From Ensifer aridi (GTDB lineage Bacteria > Pseudomonadota > Alphaproteobacteria > Rhizobiales > Rhizobiaceae), in the NCBI RefSeq assembly GCF_002078505.1, contig NZ_LUAV01000022.1, positions 1 through 64,000 on the forward strand: a stretch of 64,000 bases of DNA. The letters run 5' to 3'. The position numbers and the translations under genes were made by a program. Of this stretch, positions 39,704 through 47,184 are shown piece after piece. The notes under the pieces are model-generated. The model was not told where the DNA came from and made no database searches. It saw only the letters and a program-made list of their open reading frames with translations. The first letter of the stretch is position 1, and each line of letters starts with the position of its first letter.

Positions 39704-40762
39704 TCAGCTGTTGAGATCGAGTTCGCCGAGGATTTGCCCGATCCGCTCCTGGGATTGTGCACGGATGTCGTCGAACGAGATCGGCTTGGAATGCGGCATC
39801 GACCAGATCGGCTGCAGGCCGAGGGCGGCCTTGTCGGCAAGCGCCCGATGCTTGGAAAGCCAGCTGAGGAAGAGCTGTCGGTTGTGGGCGCCGTGCACCT
39901 CGTCCTGAGCGAGCAGGTAGATGAGGTCGATGGTGTTCGCGAGATTGCGTTCGTAGTCGGCCTCAGCCGCCGAGATCACCGGCGGGGTGATGAAATCGTG
40001 GTTGGCTGCCGCTGACTGCATCAGGAAGCCGGAGCGGAACAGTTCGCCAACCAGCGGTTCGAAGACGATGTTGATCGCGAAATACTGCTCGAGATAGTCC
40101 GCCGAGCCCATGATCGTCTCGACCGCCTCGCGCGTGCCCTGCCAGATCCGGTCTTCGAGCCAGGCCTTTTTGCCGAGCGCGTCGTCCCATCCCGGGATGT
40201 CCATGCCGATTTCGGCGAGATAAAGTGTGATGTCCTGGGCAAGCCGCAGCTTGTAGGAAGAATTGGTCAACGTGGCATTGTTGATCATCTGGGTGTAGCC
40301 ATAGCGTTGCGCCTGCATCAACGAGGTTCCGAGACCGAATTCCGCGTGCTTCCAGGCGCCGAGATGCGATTGCAGGATCTTCACCCAAACCTTGTCATAG
40401 GTCTTCGGCGCACCGGACTTCCGGCCGTTGGCAATGACGCTCTGCACCATCGTCTCGATCTTCGACTGCCGCTGATAATGGGTGCGTTCCCATTCCTGGT
40501 CGGGGGCACGGAAGGCGTGCCAGTTCGAGCTGAGCGCGGCCGTGTTGTCCTTCACGTAGGCGCCCTTGCCGTTCGAGAAATTGATAATCCAGTTCTGGAT
40601 CAGATACCGTTCGGGATCGGGCTGGACGTCGACTGTGACGTCCTCATAGTGGGTGGCACGCTGGCCGCGTGGATCGTAATAACGGTACTTGCGGCTGTCG
40701 GAATCCGCGAATACGGCGGCGCCGGCCGCTCCTGAACCGACTGAACTCGAAATCGCTGGCAT
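39704..40762 (-). CDS. prmC: Propane 2-monooxygenase hydroxylase small (beta) subunit
   Basis: A 352-residue protein of the ferritin-like methane/phenol/toluene hydroxylase family, lacking iron ligands as expected for a beta subunit. Typical segments are PERYLIQNWIINFSNGKGAY near the N terminus and KHAEFGLGTSLMQAQRYG in the middle. It pairs with the large subunit to form the (alpha-beta)2 hydroxylase. It lies 52 bases after the reductase gene. Also called MimC. Confidence 0.93.
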   Translation of the reverse strand: MPAISSSVGSGAAGAAVFADSDSRKYRYYDPRGQRATHYEDVTVDVQPDPERYLIQNWIINFSNGKGAYVKDNTAALSSNWHAFRAPDQEWERTHYQRQSKIETMVQSVIANGRKSGAPKTYDKVWVKILQSHLGAWKHAEFGLGTSLMQAQRYGYTQMINNATLTNSSYKLRLAQDITLYLAEIGMDIPGWDDALGKKAWLEDRIWQGTREAVETIMGSADYLEQYFAINIVFEPLVGELFRSGFLMQSAAANHDFITPPVISAAEADYERNLANTIDLIYLLAQDEVHGAHNRQLFLSWLSKHRALADKAALGLQPIWSMPHSKPISFDDIRAQSQERIGQILGELDLNS

Positions 40763-40814
40763 GGTTTCTCACTCCCTTGTTGCCGTTGCTAAAAATGTCC
40801 CGCCCGGGCACTCC

Positions 40815-41876
40815 TCAATGGCCCGGTGTGGCGCTGGACGACGTGGTGAACTTGTCGAAGAAGATCCGCTCCGCTTCGAACCCGTTCATGAACAGGACAG
40901 GTTGCAGCGCGTCGATCATTGGCGGGGGTCCGCAGGCATAGACATCGCCCTGCCCGTCCACCCCCAATTCCTTCAGCGTGGCATCGACGCTTTCATGCAC
41001 GAAGCCCCGCGAGCCCTCCCAGGAGGCGTCGCCGTTGGCATGCGACAGCACGGGGATGAAATTCACGCTGGGGTGGCGCGCCGTCAGATCGGCGATCCGA
41101 TCGAGATGGAAGAGATCCTCGCGCGTCCGGGCGCCGTAGAAGAAATAGACCGGTCGTTCTTCGCCGCTCTTCAGGTGATCGTTCAGGATCGACCAGATCG
41201 GCGACATCCCCGAACCGGCGCCAACGAGCACGAGTGGTCCATCCCGCCCCTCACGCCGGAAGCAGGTACCGTAGGGTCCTTCTATGGTGACTTCGGCTCC
41301 GACCCGGATTCCTCCGGAATCGAGCTCTCCCGAGAATTTTCCTTCGGGGTATTTCTTGATGATGAAGGAGAGCTTTTCGGCTTCGTCCGGCGTATTTGCC
41401 ATGGAGAACGAGCGCGTAATCGTCTCCCCTTTTTCCGTTGTGACTGTGATGTCGACATATTGACCGGCCCAGAACTTGATCGACGAATCGAGTTCGATCT
41501 CAATCCCGCGGATGTCGTGTGTCAGCCGCTCGATATGGGCGATCCGTCCGTGATAGGTCTTGACCGCGGTCGACTTTGAGAGGACCTCCTCATCATAGTT
41601 GAGCAGTTCCACTGCCATGTCGGAGTAGGCGAGCGTGCGGCACAGGAGTATGTGGCCGGTGTCCTTCTCCATGTCGTTAAGTGCAAAAGTCGAATATCTG
41701 AGCATGTCGACCTCGCCCTCCAGCAGCACGCATTTGCACGCAGAACACTGTCCTTCCTTGCAGCCGTGCGGCAGCGCTATGCCCTGGCGAAATGCCGCAT
41801 TCAGAACCGTCTCGCCGCTCTCGACCTCGAATTCGACGCCGACCGGCTCCAGACGCACTGTGTGAGCGTCACTCAT
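40815..41876 (-). CDS. prmB: Propane monooxygenase reductase
   Basis: A 353-residue electron-transfer protein. A plant-type 2Fe-2S domain has C39, C44, C47 and C79 (GCKEGQCSACKC and LLCR). The FAD domain carries RSFSMANTP and the NAD domain GAGSGMSPIWSI, with CGPPPMID at the C terminus. It passes electrons from NADH to the diiron hydroxylase. The start at 41876 has GGGAGG eight bases upstream and overlaps the stop of a 64-residue membrane protein gene by ATGA, so its translation is coupled to that gene. Also called MimB. Confidence 0.94.
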   Translation of the reverse strand: MSDAHTVRLEPVGVEFEVESGETVLNAAFRQGIALPHGCKEGQCSACKCVLLEGEVDMLRYSTFALNDMEKDTGHILLCRTLAYSDMAVELLNYDEEVLSKSTAVKTYHGRIAHIERLTHDIRGIEIELDSSIKFWAGQYVDITVTTEKGETITRSFSMANTPDEAEKLSFIIKKYPEGKFSGELDSGGIRVGAEVTIEGPYGTCFRREGRDGPLVLVGAGSGMSPIWSILNDHLKSGEERPVYFFYGARTREDLFHLDRIADLTARHPSVNFIPVLSHANGDASWEGSRGFVHESVDATLKELGVDGQGDVYACGPPPMIDALQPVLFMNGFEAERIFFDKFTTSSSATPGH

Positions 41877-42067
41877 GTTACTAGCCTCCCAATTGCGAAT
41901 ACCTTCACTCGTATTTCCGGCTTCTGGCCGAGCGCGCCCCGGTAGCCGGCGGTCGCATTCTTCCAGTCGTCGGCCGGAGCATTTGCCCCGGTGACGATGA
42001 AGACGGTCGCGGCAATGGCTGCCCAGAGCGCAACGGCGATGGGCAAGATGTAGCGAGCGCGTGACAT
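41873..42067 (-). CDS. Small single-pass membrane protein between prmA and prmB
   Basis: A 64-residue protein: SRARYILPIAVALWAAIAAT begins a hydrophobic helix (about residues 6-26), followed by about 38 polar residues that would face the periplasm. The stop overlaps the reductase ATG (ATGA), and a GGGTGG site lies about seven bases before its own start. Codon use in the first two thirds matches the neighbours. It is not one of the four known enzyme components, and I do not recognise a family. It could anchor the enzyme complex at the membrane or be a leader controlling prmB translation. Confidence 0.65.
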   Translation of the reverse strand: MSRARYILPIAVALWAAIAATVFIVTGANAPADDWKNATAGYRGALGQKPEIRVKVFAIGRLVT

Positions 42068-42088
42068 TTGAGGCCACCCAGCCTTTGT

Positions 42089-42112
42089 GCGGGCCGGCCG
42101 AAGCCGGCCCGC
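42089..42112 (-). other. UUCG-capped hairpin directly after the prmA stop
   Basis: Ten-base GC-rich arms (42089-42098 and 42103-42112) enclose CGAA on the plus strand, so the minus-strand RNA has a C(UUCG)G tetraloop, an unusually stable cap. It begins eight bases after the prmA stop and precedes the small membrane protein gene. It probably protects prmA mRNA or limits downstream expression. Confidence 0.75.
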
Positions 42113-42119
42113 GCTGCCA

Positions 42120-43787
42120 TCAATTGAAGGGCCGCACCTGGAAGCCGGCGCGGTATTCGGCGAGATGCTTCTCGCGGGCGTCCGGGGTCATTTCGCGCAG
42201 CAGGGTCAAAGGCGACTGCAGCGTGTGGCCACGAACGTCGTCGAGGGTCCACATCTCCTTGTCGTCGAACCGCAGATGCGGTTGCGGAACGAGCGTCTTG
42301 CCGTCGGAGCGGACGAAATTGAGATCCTTGATCGCATCGGCGAGATCCCAACCGTGATAGAGGGTCTCCCACTCGCGCTTGCCGCTGAAGCGGCCCATGG
42401 CCGGGGTCGGACGCCCCTGGTACTCGTCGGAGAAGGCCTCCACCGCCGTCCAGCGATCGATCTCGTGTGCGAAGGTGTGGAGTTGCCCGTCGATCACGTC
42501 GGTGACGATGTCTTCGCGCACGACGCATGGCACCAGGCTCGACCAGCAGCGATGCGGATAGACGTAGCCGACATCCTCGTTGAAGGTGATGACCTTCTCG
42601 CCGCGATGGCTGAGCTTGTCGTACCACTTCCAGAAGTCGCCGAACTGGGCATACCAGCCCGGATACTTATGCTCGAACCACTCGAAGTCCTGCTCGCGCT
42701 GGGCTTCGATGCGCCAAAAATTGACCGGCCAGCCGACTGCGAAGAACTGCGCGATCTTGTGGACGTAGAACTTCTCGGTGATGCGTTTCCACGCAGTCTG
42801 GACGTCGTCGTGGTGGATCTTGATGCCGTATTTCTCGAGCGGCAGCATGTAGGTGCGGTAGTAGTCCTCGAAGATCCAGCGATGCCACATCTCCGCATAG
42901 GATTCCTTCGACTTGTCGCGGTTGGTGGTACCGTATTCGATGAAGGTGCCGATGGCGGCGTCGACGATCGCGTGGTTCTGCCAGAAGGCGTAGCGCATGT
43001 CGCGCTCGAGGAGCAGATGGTTGTCCGGTTCCTTCAGTGCCGCCATCAGCAGCGAGTGACCGTTGCCGATGTGCCGGCTCTCGTCGGATTGCACGGAGAG
43101 GAACACGGTCGGCAAGGCGTAGTCGCCGTTGCGGGCCGCTTCCGACGGCATCGCGACGAAGAGCGTGTTGGTGAATGCGGTCTCGGCGACGACGGTGAGA
43201 TACATACAGGCGGCCGTCATCGTGTCGCCGGTGATGAAGCCCTCGCCGAACTGGCGGCCGATCGTCGTGGCGTAGCACTTGCCGAAGGCTTCCTCGGTGA
43301 TGTCGAAGCCGGCGGGATCGATGTAGTTCTCCATGTACCACTTCTTCAGATTCATCTGGATGGTGGAATGGCGAAACTCGTCGACCATCTGCATGGTGAA
43401 GCCGGTTCTGAGATCCTCACCGGGGGCAAGGCGGGCGACCATTGCCATCGAGCGCGCGGCCGAAATTTCCGGGAAGGGAATGATCGCCAGGAAGAGCTTC
43501 ATCCACTCCACCCAGCGCGGCTCGACATTGCGGAACATGTCGCCACGCAACGCTGCGTCGAGCGCGCCATAGACGCGGTTATCCTTTTCCTCCTGCATCG
43601 GGAAATAGGATCTGAGCACCTGCTTCATCGGATCGCGAGGCGCCTTGGTGATCTTGTAATCCGTCGGGAAGGTCATCGCTTCCTGGACATAGGTCGGATT
43701 CCAGCCGAGATCGGATATCTTCTTCGTCGCCTCACCGACGGATATTCCGCGCTGCGAGGTTATCTTGTTGAGCGTCAACGACGTCAT
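42120..43787 (-). CDS. prmA: Propane 2-monooxygenase hydroxylase large (alpha) subunit
   Basis: A 555-residue diiron oxygenase subunit. The carboxylate-bridged iron site is complete: E107 ([10 protein letters not shown]), E137 and H140 (DEFRH), E202 (VVAETAF), E236 and H239 (DESRH). The length and N-terminal [20 protein letters not shown] fit propane 2-monooxygenases (PrmA/MimA), which turn propane into 2-propanol and can also hydroxylate acetone or phenol. The start at 43787 has GGAGG ten bases upstream. Transcription should begin about 260 bases upstream at a sigma-54 promoter. Confidence 0.95.
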   Translation of the reverse strand: MTSLTLNKITSQRGISVGEATKKISDLGWNPTYVQEAMTFPTDYKITKAPRDPMKQVLRSYFPMQEEKDNRVYGALDAALRGDMFRNVEPRWVEWMKLFLAIIPFPEISAARSMAMVARLAPGEDLRTGFTMQMVDEFRHSTIQMNLKKWYMENYIDPAGFDITEEAFGKCYATTIGRQFGEGFITGDTMTAACMYLTVVAETAFTNTLFVAMPSEAARNGDYALPTVFLSVQSDESRHIGNGHSLLMAALKEPDNHLLLERDMRYAFWQNHAIVDAAIGTFIEYGTTNRDKSKESYAEMWHRWIFEDYYRTYMLPLEKYGIKIHHDDVQTAWKRITEKFYVHKIAQFFAVGWPVNFWRIEAQREQDFEWFEHKYPGWYAQFGDFWKWYDKLSHRGEKVITFNEDVGYVYPHRCWSSLVPCVVREDIVTDVIDGQLHTFAHEIDRWTAVEAFSDEYQGRPTPAMGRFSGKREWETLYHGWDLADAIKDLNFVRSDGKTLVPQPHLRFDDKEMWTLDDVRGHTLQSPLTLLREMTPDAREKHLAEYRAGFQVRPFN

Positions 43788-44046
43788 GATGCAAAGCCTC
43801 CACGATTTGCGCCGCAGACCCCTTGGCCTGGGCGGAAGCGGCACATCGCCGCGGTTTGAGTTCAAGCGGGCACAGCGGCACGCCTCCTCAGCGCAACCGC
43901 TCCGCCGTAGTGGTTCGCGGCAAAGGTGCTCGTGGGTGGAATGTCGCCAAATCGCGGGCGCTGGCCACGCGACGATTGGCGTCTGAACTCCCTTTCCCCA
44001 CTCCTTCGTTCTTGTGGCACCGCGTCGAGGCGGTGGGCTTCTTATA
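43788..44046 (-). other. Long 5' leader of the propane monooxygenase operon
   Basis: About 260 bases between the predicted sigma-54 start site and prmA. No convincing leader peptide is visible. Minus-strand RNA can form small stems, for example CACCGC with GCGGTG near 44020-44040 and GCGGC with GCCGC near 43850. Its length is unusual compared with the 33-39 base leaders of the other two sigma-54 promoters. Confidence 0.5.
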
Positions 44047-44058
44047 CGAAAGGATGAA

Positions 44059-44073
44059 GCAAGGGCCGTGCCA
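44059..44073 (-). promoter_or_regulatory. Sigma-54 (-24/-12) promoter of the propane monooxygenase operon
   Basis: Minus-strand TGGCAC-N5-TTGC is a perfect consensus element. Transcription should start near 44047. The nested palindrome at 44135-44184 lies about 60-110 bases further upstream, the usual place for an enhancer-binding-protein site. Confidence 0.85.
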
Positions 44074-44134
44074 AGTCGAAAAATCCGCGTCGCAACATTG
44101 ATCTTGGGGATCTTCGCCAGACGTTCCAGAGAAT

Positions 44135-44184
44135 GTGTAAATAATCGCGTTACAAATGTAATTTACATATGTAACGCTTTACAC
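44135..44184. promoter_or_regulatory. Nested palindrome, probable activator enhancer site
   Basis: A 31-base near-perfect palindrome (44147-44177, outer arms GCGTTACA and TGTAACGC, inner ATGTAA and TTACAT) is flanked by GTGTAAA (44135-44141) and TTTACAC (44178-44184). Several TGTAA half-sites therefore sit at regular spacing. Its position upstream of a perfect sigma-54 promoter and between divergent operons suggests binding by one of the two AcoR-like activators. Confidence 0.75.
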
Positions 44185-44232
44185 AACTCCTGATATTTGG
44201 AAAGAATACTTTTAACTCACAATGATTCAAAG

Positions 44233-44260
44233 TTGAAAACTTAAATTTCTCTCCCATAAT
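44233..44260 (+). promoter_or_regulatory. Candidate sigma-70-type promoter of the divergent module
   Basis: TTGAAA (44233-44238) and CATAAT (44255-44260) with a 16-base spacer precede the gene at 44301 in AT-rich sequence. No plus-strand -24/-12 element is visible, so this module may be transcribed by a different holoenzyme from the monooxygenase. Confidence 0.4.
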
Positions 44261-44300
44261 TCTTTACGGATTGAATTTGCCGAATATGGGAGGATCTGTG

Positions 44301-44774
44301 ATGTCGAAAGAGAACAAGGGCCGGCAGGGCCTTGGGCCGGTCACCGGCCACGATAGCAGCGTGACCGGTGACCTGGTGCGGCTGATGCCTCGCGACCTGG
44401 TCTTCCAGATACGCTTCCTCGGCGAGAGCCAATACCGGCTGCAACGCTATTTCCAGGCGTTCATGGAATCTGAGATGGCCGCCCGCGGCCTGACGCCGGA
44501 AACACACCCGATGATCGGGTCATTCATCGAAACCCATGCCACTCTTCTGCGGGACTTCGTCTTTGCGGGTGTGTCTCTGTCTCACCAGTTCCGCCTGGAG
44601 GAAATCGAGCGCTTGCTTGGCGACAAGGCGAACCTCCTGCGCGTGGATCTTTGGGATCAGTTGAGGAGCCATATCGAGATCGCGGAAAGGCAGTTCCAAA
44701 GCCAGCTTTCCGACCTGCCGGAACAGCTTTCTGCCTGGGAAAAGCCTGGGACAGCGCCGGGCGCAAAGCCATGA
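44301..44774 (+). CDS. Hypothetical helical protein, first gene of the divergent module
   Basis: A 157-residue soluble, mostly helical protein beginning MSKENKGRQGLGPVTGHDSS. The central part (YRLQRYFQAFMESEMAARGL and THATLLRDFVFAGVSLSHQF) has no recognised motif. The ATG at 44301 has GGGAGGA about seven bases upstream. It is divergent from prmA across the control region, so a role in the same physiology is likely. The gene ends in ATGA with a possible next plus-strand start. I do not recognise the family. Confidence 0.75.
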   Translation: MSKENKGRQGLGPVTGHDSSVTGDLVRLMPRDLVFQIRFLGESQYRLQRYFQAFMESEMAARGLTPETHPMIGSFIETHATLLRDFVFAGVSLSHQFRLEEIERLLGDKANLLRVDLWDQLRSHIEIAERQFQSQLSDLPEQLSAWEKPGTAPGAKP

Positions 44775-44782
44775 CCGCCACC

Positions 44783-45046
44783 TCAGTGTCTATTGCCGAA
44801 GGGCTGCCAGGCCCCGAGAACGCCAGCCGGATCCTCGCGAAGCGCCTTGTGCACATCAGCCATCAGGGCCGCCGCCATCTCGCCGCCAAGCGCATTGAGC
44901 GCATCCTGCGCCGCCGCCGTCGCATCGGCATCTCCGACGTCCGCCGCCCGCGCCATCACCTTAACACAGGCATGGTCCGGACCCAGGCGCCTCGCAACGG
45001 CATCTCTCAATGCCGCGAAGAATGTCTTTCCTGCCGTTTCGAACAT
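44783..45046 (-). CDS. Possible small acidic helical protein, antisense within the module
   Basis: An 87-residue frame starting MFETAGKTFFAALRDAVARR, with AGGTGG about five bases upstream of the ATG at 45046. Its alanine-rich amphipathic composition (DALNALGGEMAAALMADVHK) looks like a real protein. The opposite frame (44771-45106, plus strand) is arginine-rich, but is linked to both neighbours by ATGA and GTGA overlaps. Codon-position GC does not separate them clearly. I list this one as slightly more protein-like, but at most one of the two is likely real. Confidence 0.4.
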   Translation of the reverse strand: MFETAGKTFFAALRDAVARRLGPDHACVKVMARAADVGDADATAAAQDALNALGGEMAAALMADVHKALREDPAGVLGAWQPFGNRH

Positions 45047-45102
45047 CTGGTCCACCTTTTGCCTCACCTCTCGGCGCACGGCACTAACGATAGGAGGTTC
45101 GG

Positions 45103-45417
45103 GTGAGCAAGCAAGAGCCATCATCTTCCAATTTGCTGCATCGGCGCCTGGCGCTCGTGGCCGAGCTCGCGGGTCTCAACGCCGAACAGCTGAAACTGAC
45201 ACAAGCGCTGGCAGGCACCGAAATGGAGCTGCTGCGCCTCGAGCTCGAAGCCGATGCCAAGGGCGCGGAGCCACAACTGGTGCAGAACTTGCATGGCGAG
45301 CAAGAGAAGGCGTCGGCGATGAGAGCGCGACTAAGGACCTGCGAAGAACACATTGCCAACGCCGAGGAGGCCATGGCGGAAATCGACCGCCTGCTGGAGG
45401 AGAGCGCAGGCGGCTGA
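45103..45417 (+). CDS. Coiled-coil hypothetical protein of the divergent module
   Basis: A 104-residue protein with a GTG start at 45103, supported by TAGGAGG five bases upstream. Almost the whole length is heptad-like helix (LKLTQALAGTEMELLRLELE and AMRARLRTCEEHIANAEEAM), so it probably forms a coiled-coil dimer. It lies 12 bases before the WD40-like gene. The function is unknown; a scaffold or adaptor for its neighbours is plausible. Confidence 0.75.
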   Translation: MSKQEPSSSNLLHRRLALVAELAGLNAEQLKLTQALAGTEMELLRLELEADAKGAEPQLVQNLHGEQEKASAMRARLRTCEEHIANAEEAMAEIDRLLEESAGG

Positions 45418-45429
45418 GGGAGGAGCGAA

Positions 45430-46554
45430 ATGAACCAGGAGAGTGCCCGCAACCTGACAATATTCGACCTGCTCGCGCGAAGCTGGCAACGACGAGCGAC
45501 GGTCATGGACTTGCGTTTCAACGCCGACGGCACGGCGGTCGCCTTCGCCGGCGCTGACGGCAGTTTGGCGATCGCTCCGCTTGCCGACGCGGAATCGCCC
45601 GAGAAACGCATTCGCGTCAGCGCCGATTTCGGCCAGGCGACGATCCGGCCCCGCAAGGCGCCGCCGCCGCCGTTGATCGAGACGGCGACGCTTGGCGATC
45701 GCACACTTCCTCTTGCCGCTGGACCGGCGGATCGTTTCATCGTCGCGAGCGGCGCGGGCGAACTCCTGTTTGTCGACGCCAGCGGCGAGATCGAAAGCGC
45801 CGGAATACGGGTGAGCGGCCCCGTCATGGCGCTTGACCACTGGGCGGCAAACGGAATTACCGCCATGAGCGACGGCGTGGACCTTTTTCTTTCGCACCAC
45901 CGCAGCCCACCCGTTCGGCTGGAACCGGAGAATTGCGGGGTCGCCGCGATTGCGCTGTCGCCGGACGGACTTCACATTGCGGCCGGCACGGCAAACGGGC
46001 TGCTCCTTTGGGAAACCTCGGAGGCGACGGATCCGCAGAGCATCCACCTTCCCGCTCGACCGATCGCGATAAGATGGAGCGGCGACGGCCGCTGGCTGGC
46101 CTGTCCTCTCGGGCGGCAGGGCATTGGACTCGTCGAAGTCGCCACGAAACGGACGGCGGTCCTGCAGGATTTTCCCGTGCCCGTGGAGTCAAGCTGCTGG
46201 AGCGGGCCGTCCAATGCGTTGATCGCCTCAGGAGCATTCCGCATCGCGGCCTGGACGATGGAAGCGCCCCCGCTGGCCGACAGCAGGTCGGGCGCGCTGA
46301 TTGCCGGCCGATCGGGGCTCGTCGCCGTCGACCGCGTGGCCGCCCATCCCACGAGAAATCTGGTCGCCGCCAGCTATGCCAGTGGCCAGATCGTCGTCGC
46401 CCGCATTGGCGGCGCGGACGAATTGGTGGTTCGCCACGCCGGAGAAGCGGTCACCGCGCTCGAGTGGTCGGCCAACGGAAGCCATCTCGCCATCGGTACG
46501 GCGGACGGGACTGCGGCAATTGTCACCTTCCCGCCGCAAATCTTCAAATCATGA
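45430..46554 (+). CDS. WD40-like beta-propeller protein of the divergent module
   Basis: A 374-residue cytoplasmic protein with several degenerate WD40 repeats, for example VMDLRFNADGTAVAFAGADG, AIALSPDGLHIAAGTANGLL and ALEWSANGSHLAIGTADGTA, consistent with a seven-bladed propeller. No signal peptide is visible. The ATG at 45430 has GGGAGGAG upstream. WD40 proteins usually act as interaction platforms. With a coiled-coil partner and tiny helical proteins it may form a complex linked to the monooxygenase encoded divergently. No known family function is assigned. Confidence 0.8.
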   Translation: MNQESARNLTIFDLLARSWQRRATVMDLRFNADGTAVAFAGADGSLAIAPLADAESPEKRIRVSADFGQATIRPRKAPPPPLIETATLGDRTLPLAAGPADRFIVASGAGELLFVDASGEIESAGIRVSGPVMALDHWAANGITAMSDGVDLFLSHHRSPPVRLEPENCGVAAIALSPDGLHIAAGTANGLLLWETSEATDPQSIHLPARPIAIRWSGDGRWLACPLGRQGIGLVEVATKRTAVLQDFPVPVESSCWSGPSNALIASGAFRIAAWTMEAPPLADSRSGALIAGRSGLVAVDRVAAHPTRNLVAASYASGQIVVARIGGADELVVRHAGEAVTALEWSANGSHLAIGTADGTAAIVTFPPQIFKS

Positions 46555-46564
46555 GGAGGAAACC

Positions 46565-46738
46565 ATGCAGACCGAACTGACCCCTGAGGACAAGAGCAAG
46601 GACGAGTTTTTTGCACGCCTCGCCAGCCTTTCGGAAGAAATGATCGCAAAGCACGGCAAGGAGTTCAGCATGGGCGCGCTGGTGCTGGCGGCACGCTGGA
46701 TCGCGGAGGGCCGGACAGCCGCGAACAAGACATCCTAA
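46565..46738 (+). CDS. Small hypothetical protein, last gene of the divergent module
   Basis: A 57-residue helical protein (TELTPEDKSKDEFFARLASL followed by SEEMIAKHGKEFSMGALVLA). The ATG at 46565 has GAGGAGG about six bases upstream and lies 10 bases after the WD40 gene, so it is co-translated. It has no recognised motif. Its size and placement suggest a binding partner of the propeller protein. Confidence 0.75.
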   Translation: MQTELTPEDKSKDEFFARLASLSEEMIAKHGKEFSMGALVLAARWIAEGRTAANKTS

Positions 46739-46805
46739 GCAAGGCTGGCCTTCGTCTGACGTCGAGCGCGCCGGCGCGAAGCCAACCGGCGCCGCTTGCC
46801 GCACT

Positions 46806-47066
46806 TCACCGTCCGCTCTCATGCAGAAGACAGAGGGTTCTAAGCACTGAGGCAAAATTCGGCAGGTCCTCGTACATGTGGGCGGCTTCCTCGTGCAGGA
46901 CAGAAATGAGCTTCGGCGTTGTCACGCCCTCGGCGACCGCCATCGCATCAAGGACCTGCCAGAAGGCGGACTCCAGACAGATGCTCGTCGAATGACCCGC
47001 AATCCTCAGCGGCCGGCTGATTTTCCGGAAAGGCTGCGGACCGCTCGCAGTAAGGGTTTTGCACAT
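46806..47066 (-). CDS. Ribbon-helix-helix domain protein, paralogue of the one at 25210
   Basis: An 86-residue RHH_4-like protein with PLRIAGHSTSICLESAFWQV, sharing the GHSTSI-LE-AFW pattern with the protein at 25210-25509. The start at 47066 has GGAAG about six bases upstream. It lies downstream of the alcohol dehydrogenase on the same strand, after a terminator-like hairpin. Target sites are unknown. Confidence 0.82.
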   Translation of the reverse strand: MCKTLTASGPQPFRKISRPLRIAGHSTSICLESAFWQVLDAMAVAEGVTTPKLISVLHEEAAHMYEDLPNFASVLRTLCLLHESGR

Positions 47067-47142
47067 GCTACTTCCTTCGGGATTCGATAGCGGCCGATCG
47101 ACCTTTGGTCGAAAAGGCGACCGCCGCCCGGACGTCAAAGGC

Positions 47143-47174
47143 GCAGGCGGAAGGCTGAGCGCTCTTCCGCCTGC
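47143..47174 (-). terminator. Hairpin after the alcohol dehydrogenase gene
   Basis: Eleven-base arms (47143-47153 and 47164-47174) with a ten-base loop lie ten bases downstream of the stop codon of the dehydrogenase. The following minus-strand sequence has only a short CCTTT, so it is a probable but not ideal terminator. Confidence 0.6.
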
Positions 47175-47184
47175 ACAGTGCGGC

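Noticed and set aside
42087-43859. 590-codon plus-strand open frame
   Set aside because: It is antisense to prmA, whose diiron ligands are complete; the frame lacks any family resemblance.
44185-44300. Possible plus-strand sigma-54 promoter for the divergent module
   Set aside because: No GG-N10-GC pair with acceptable flanks is present; a sigma-70-like pair fits better.
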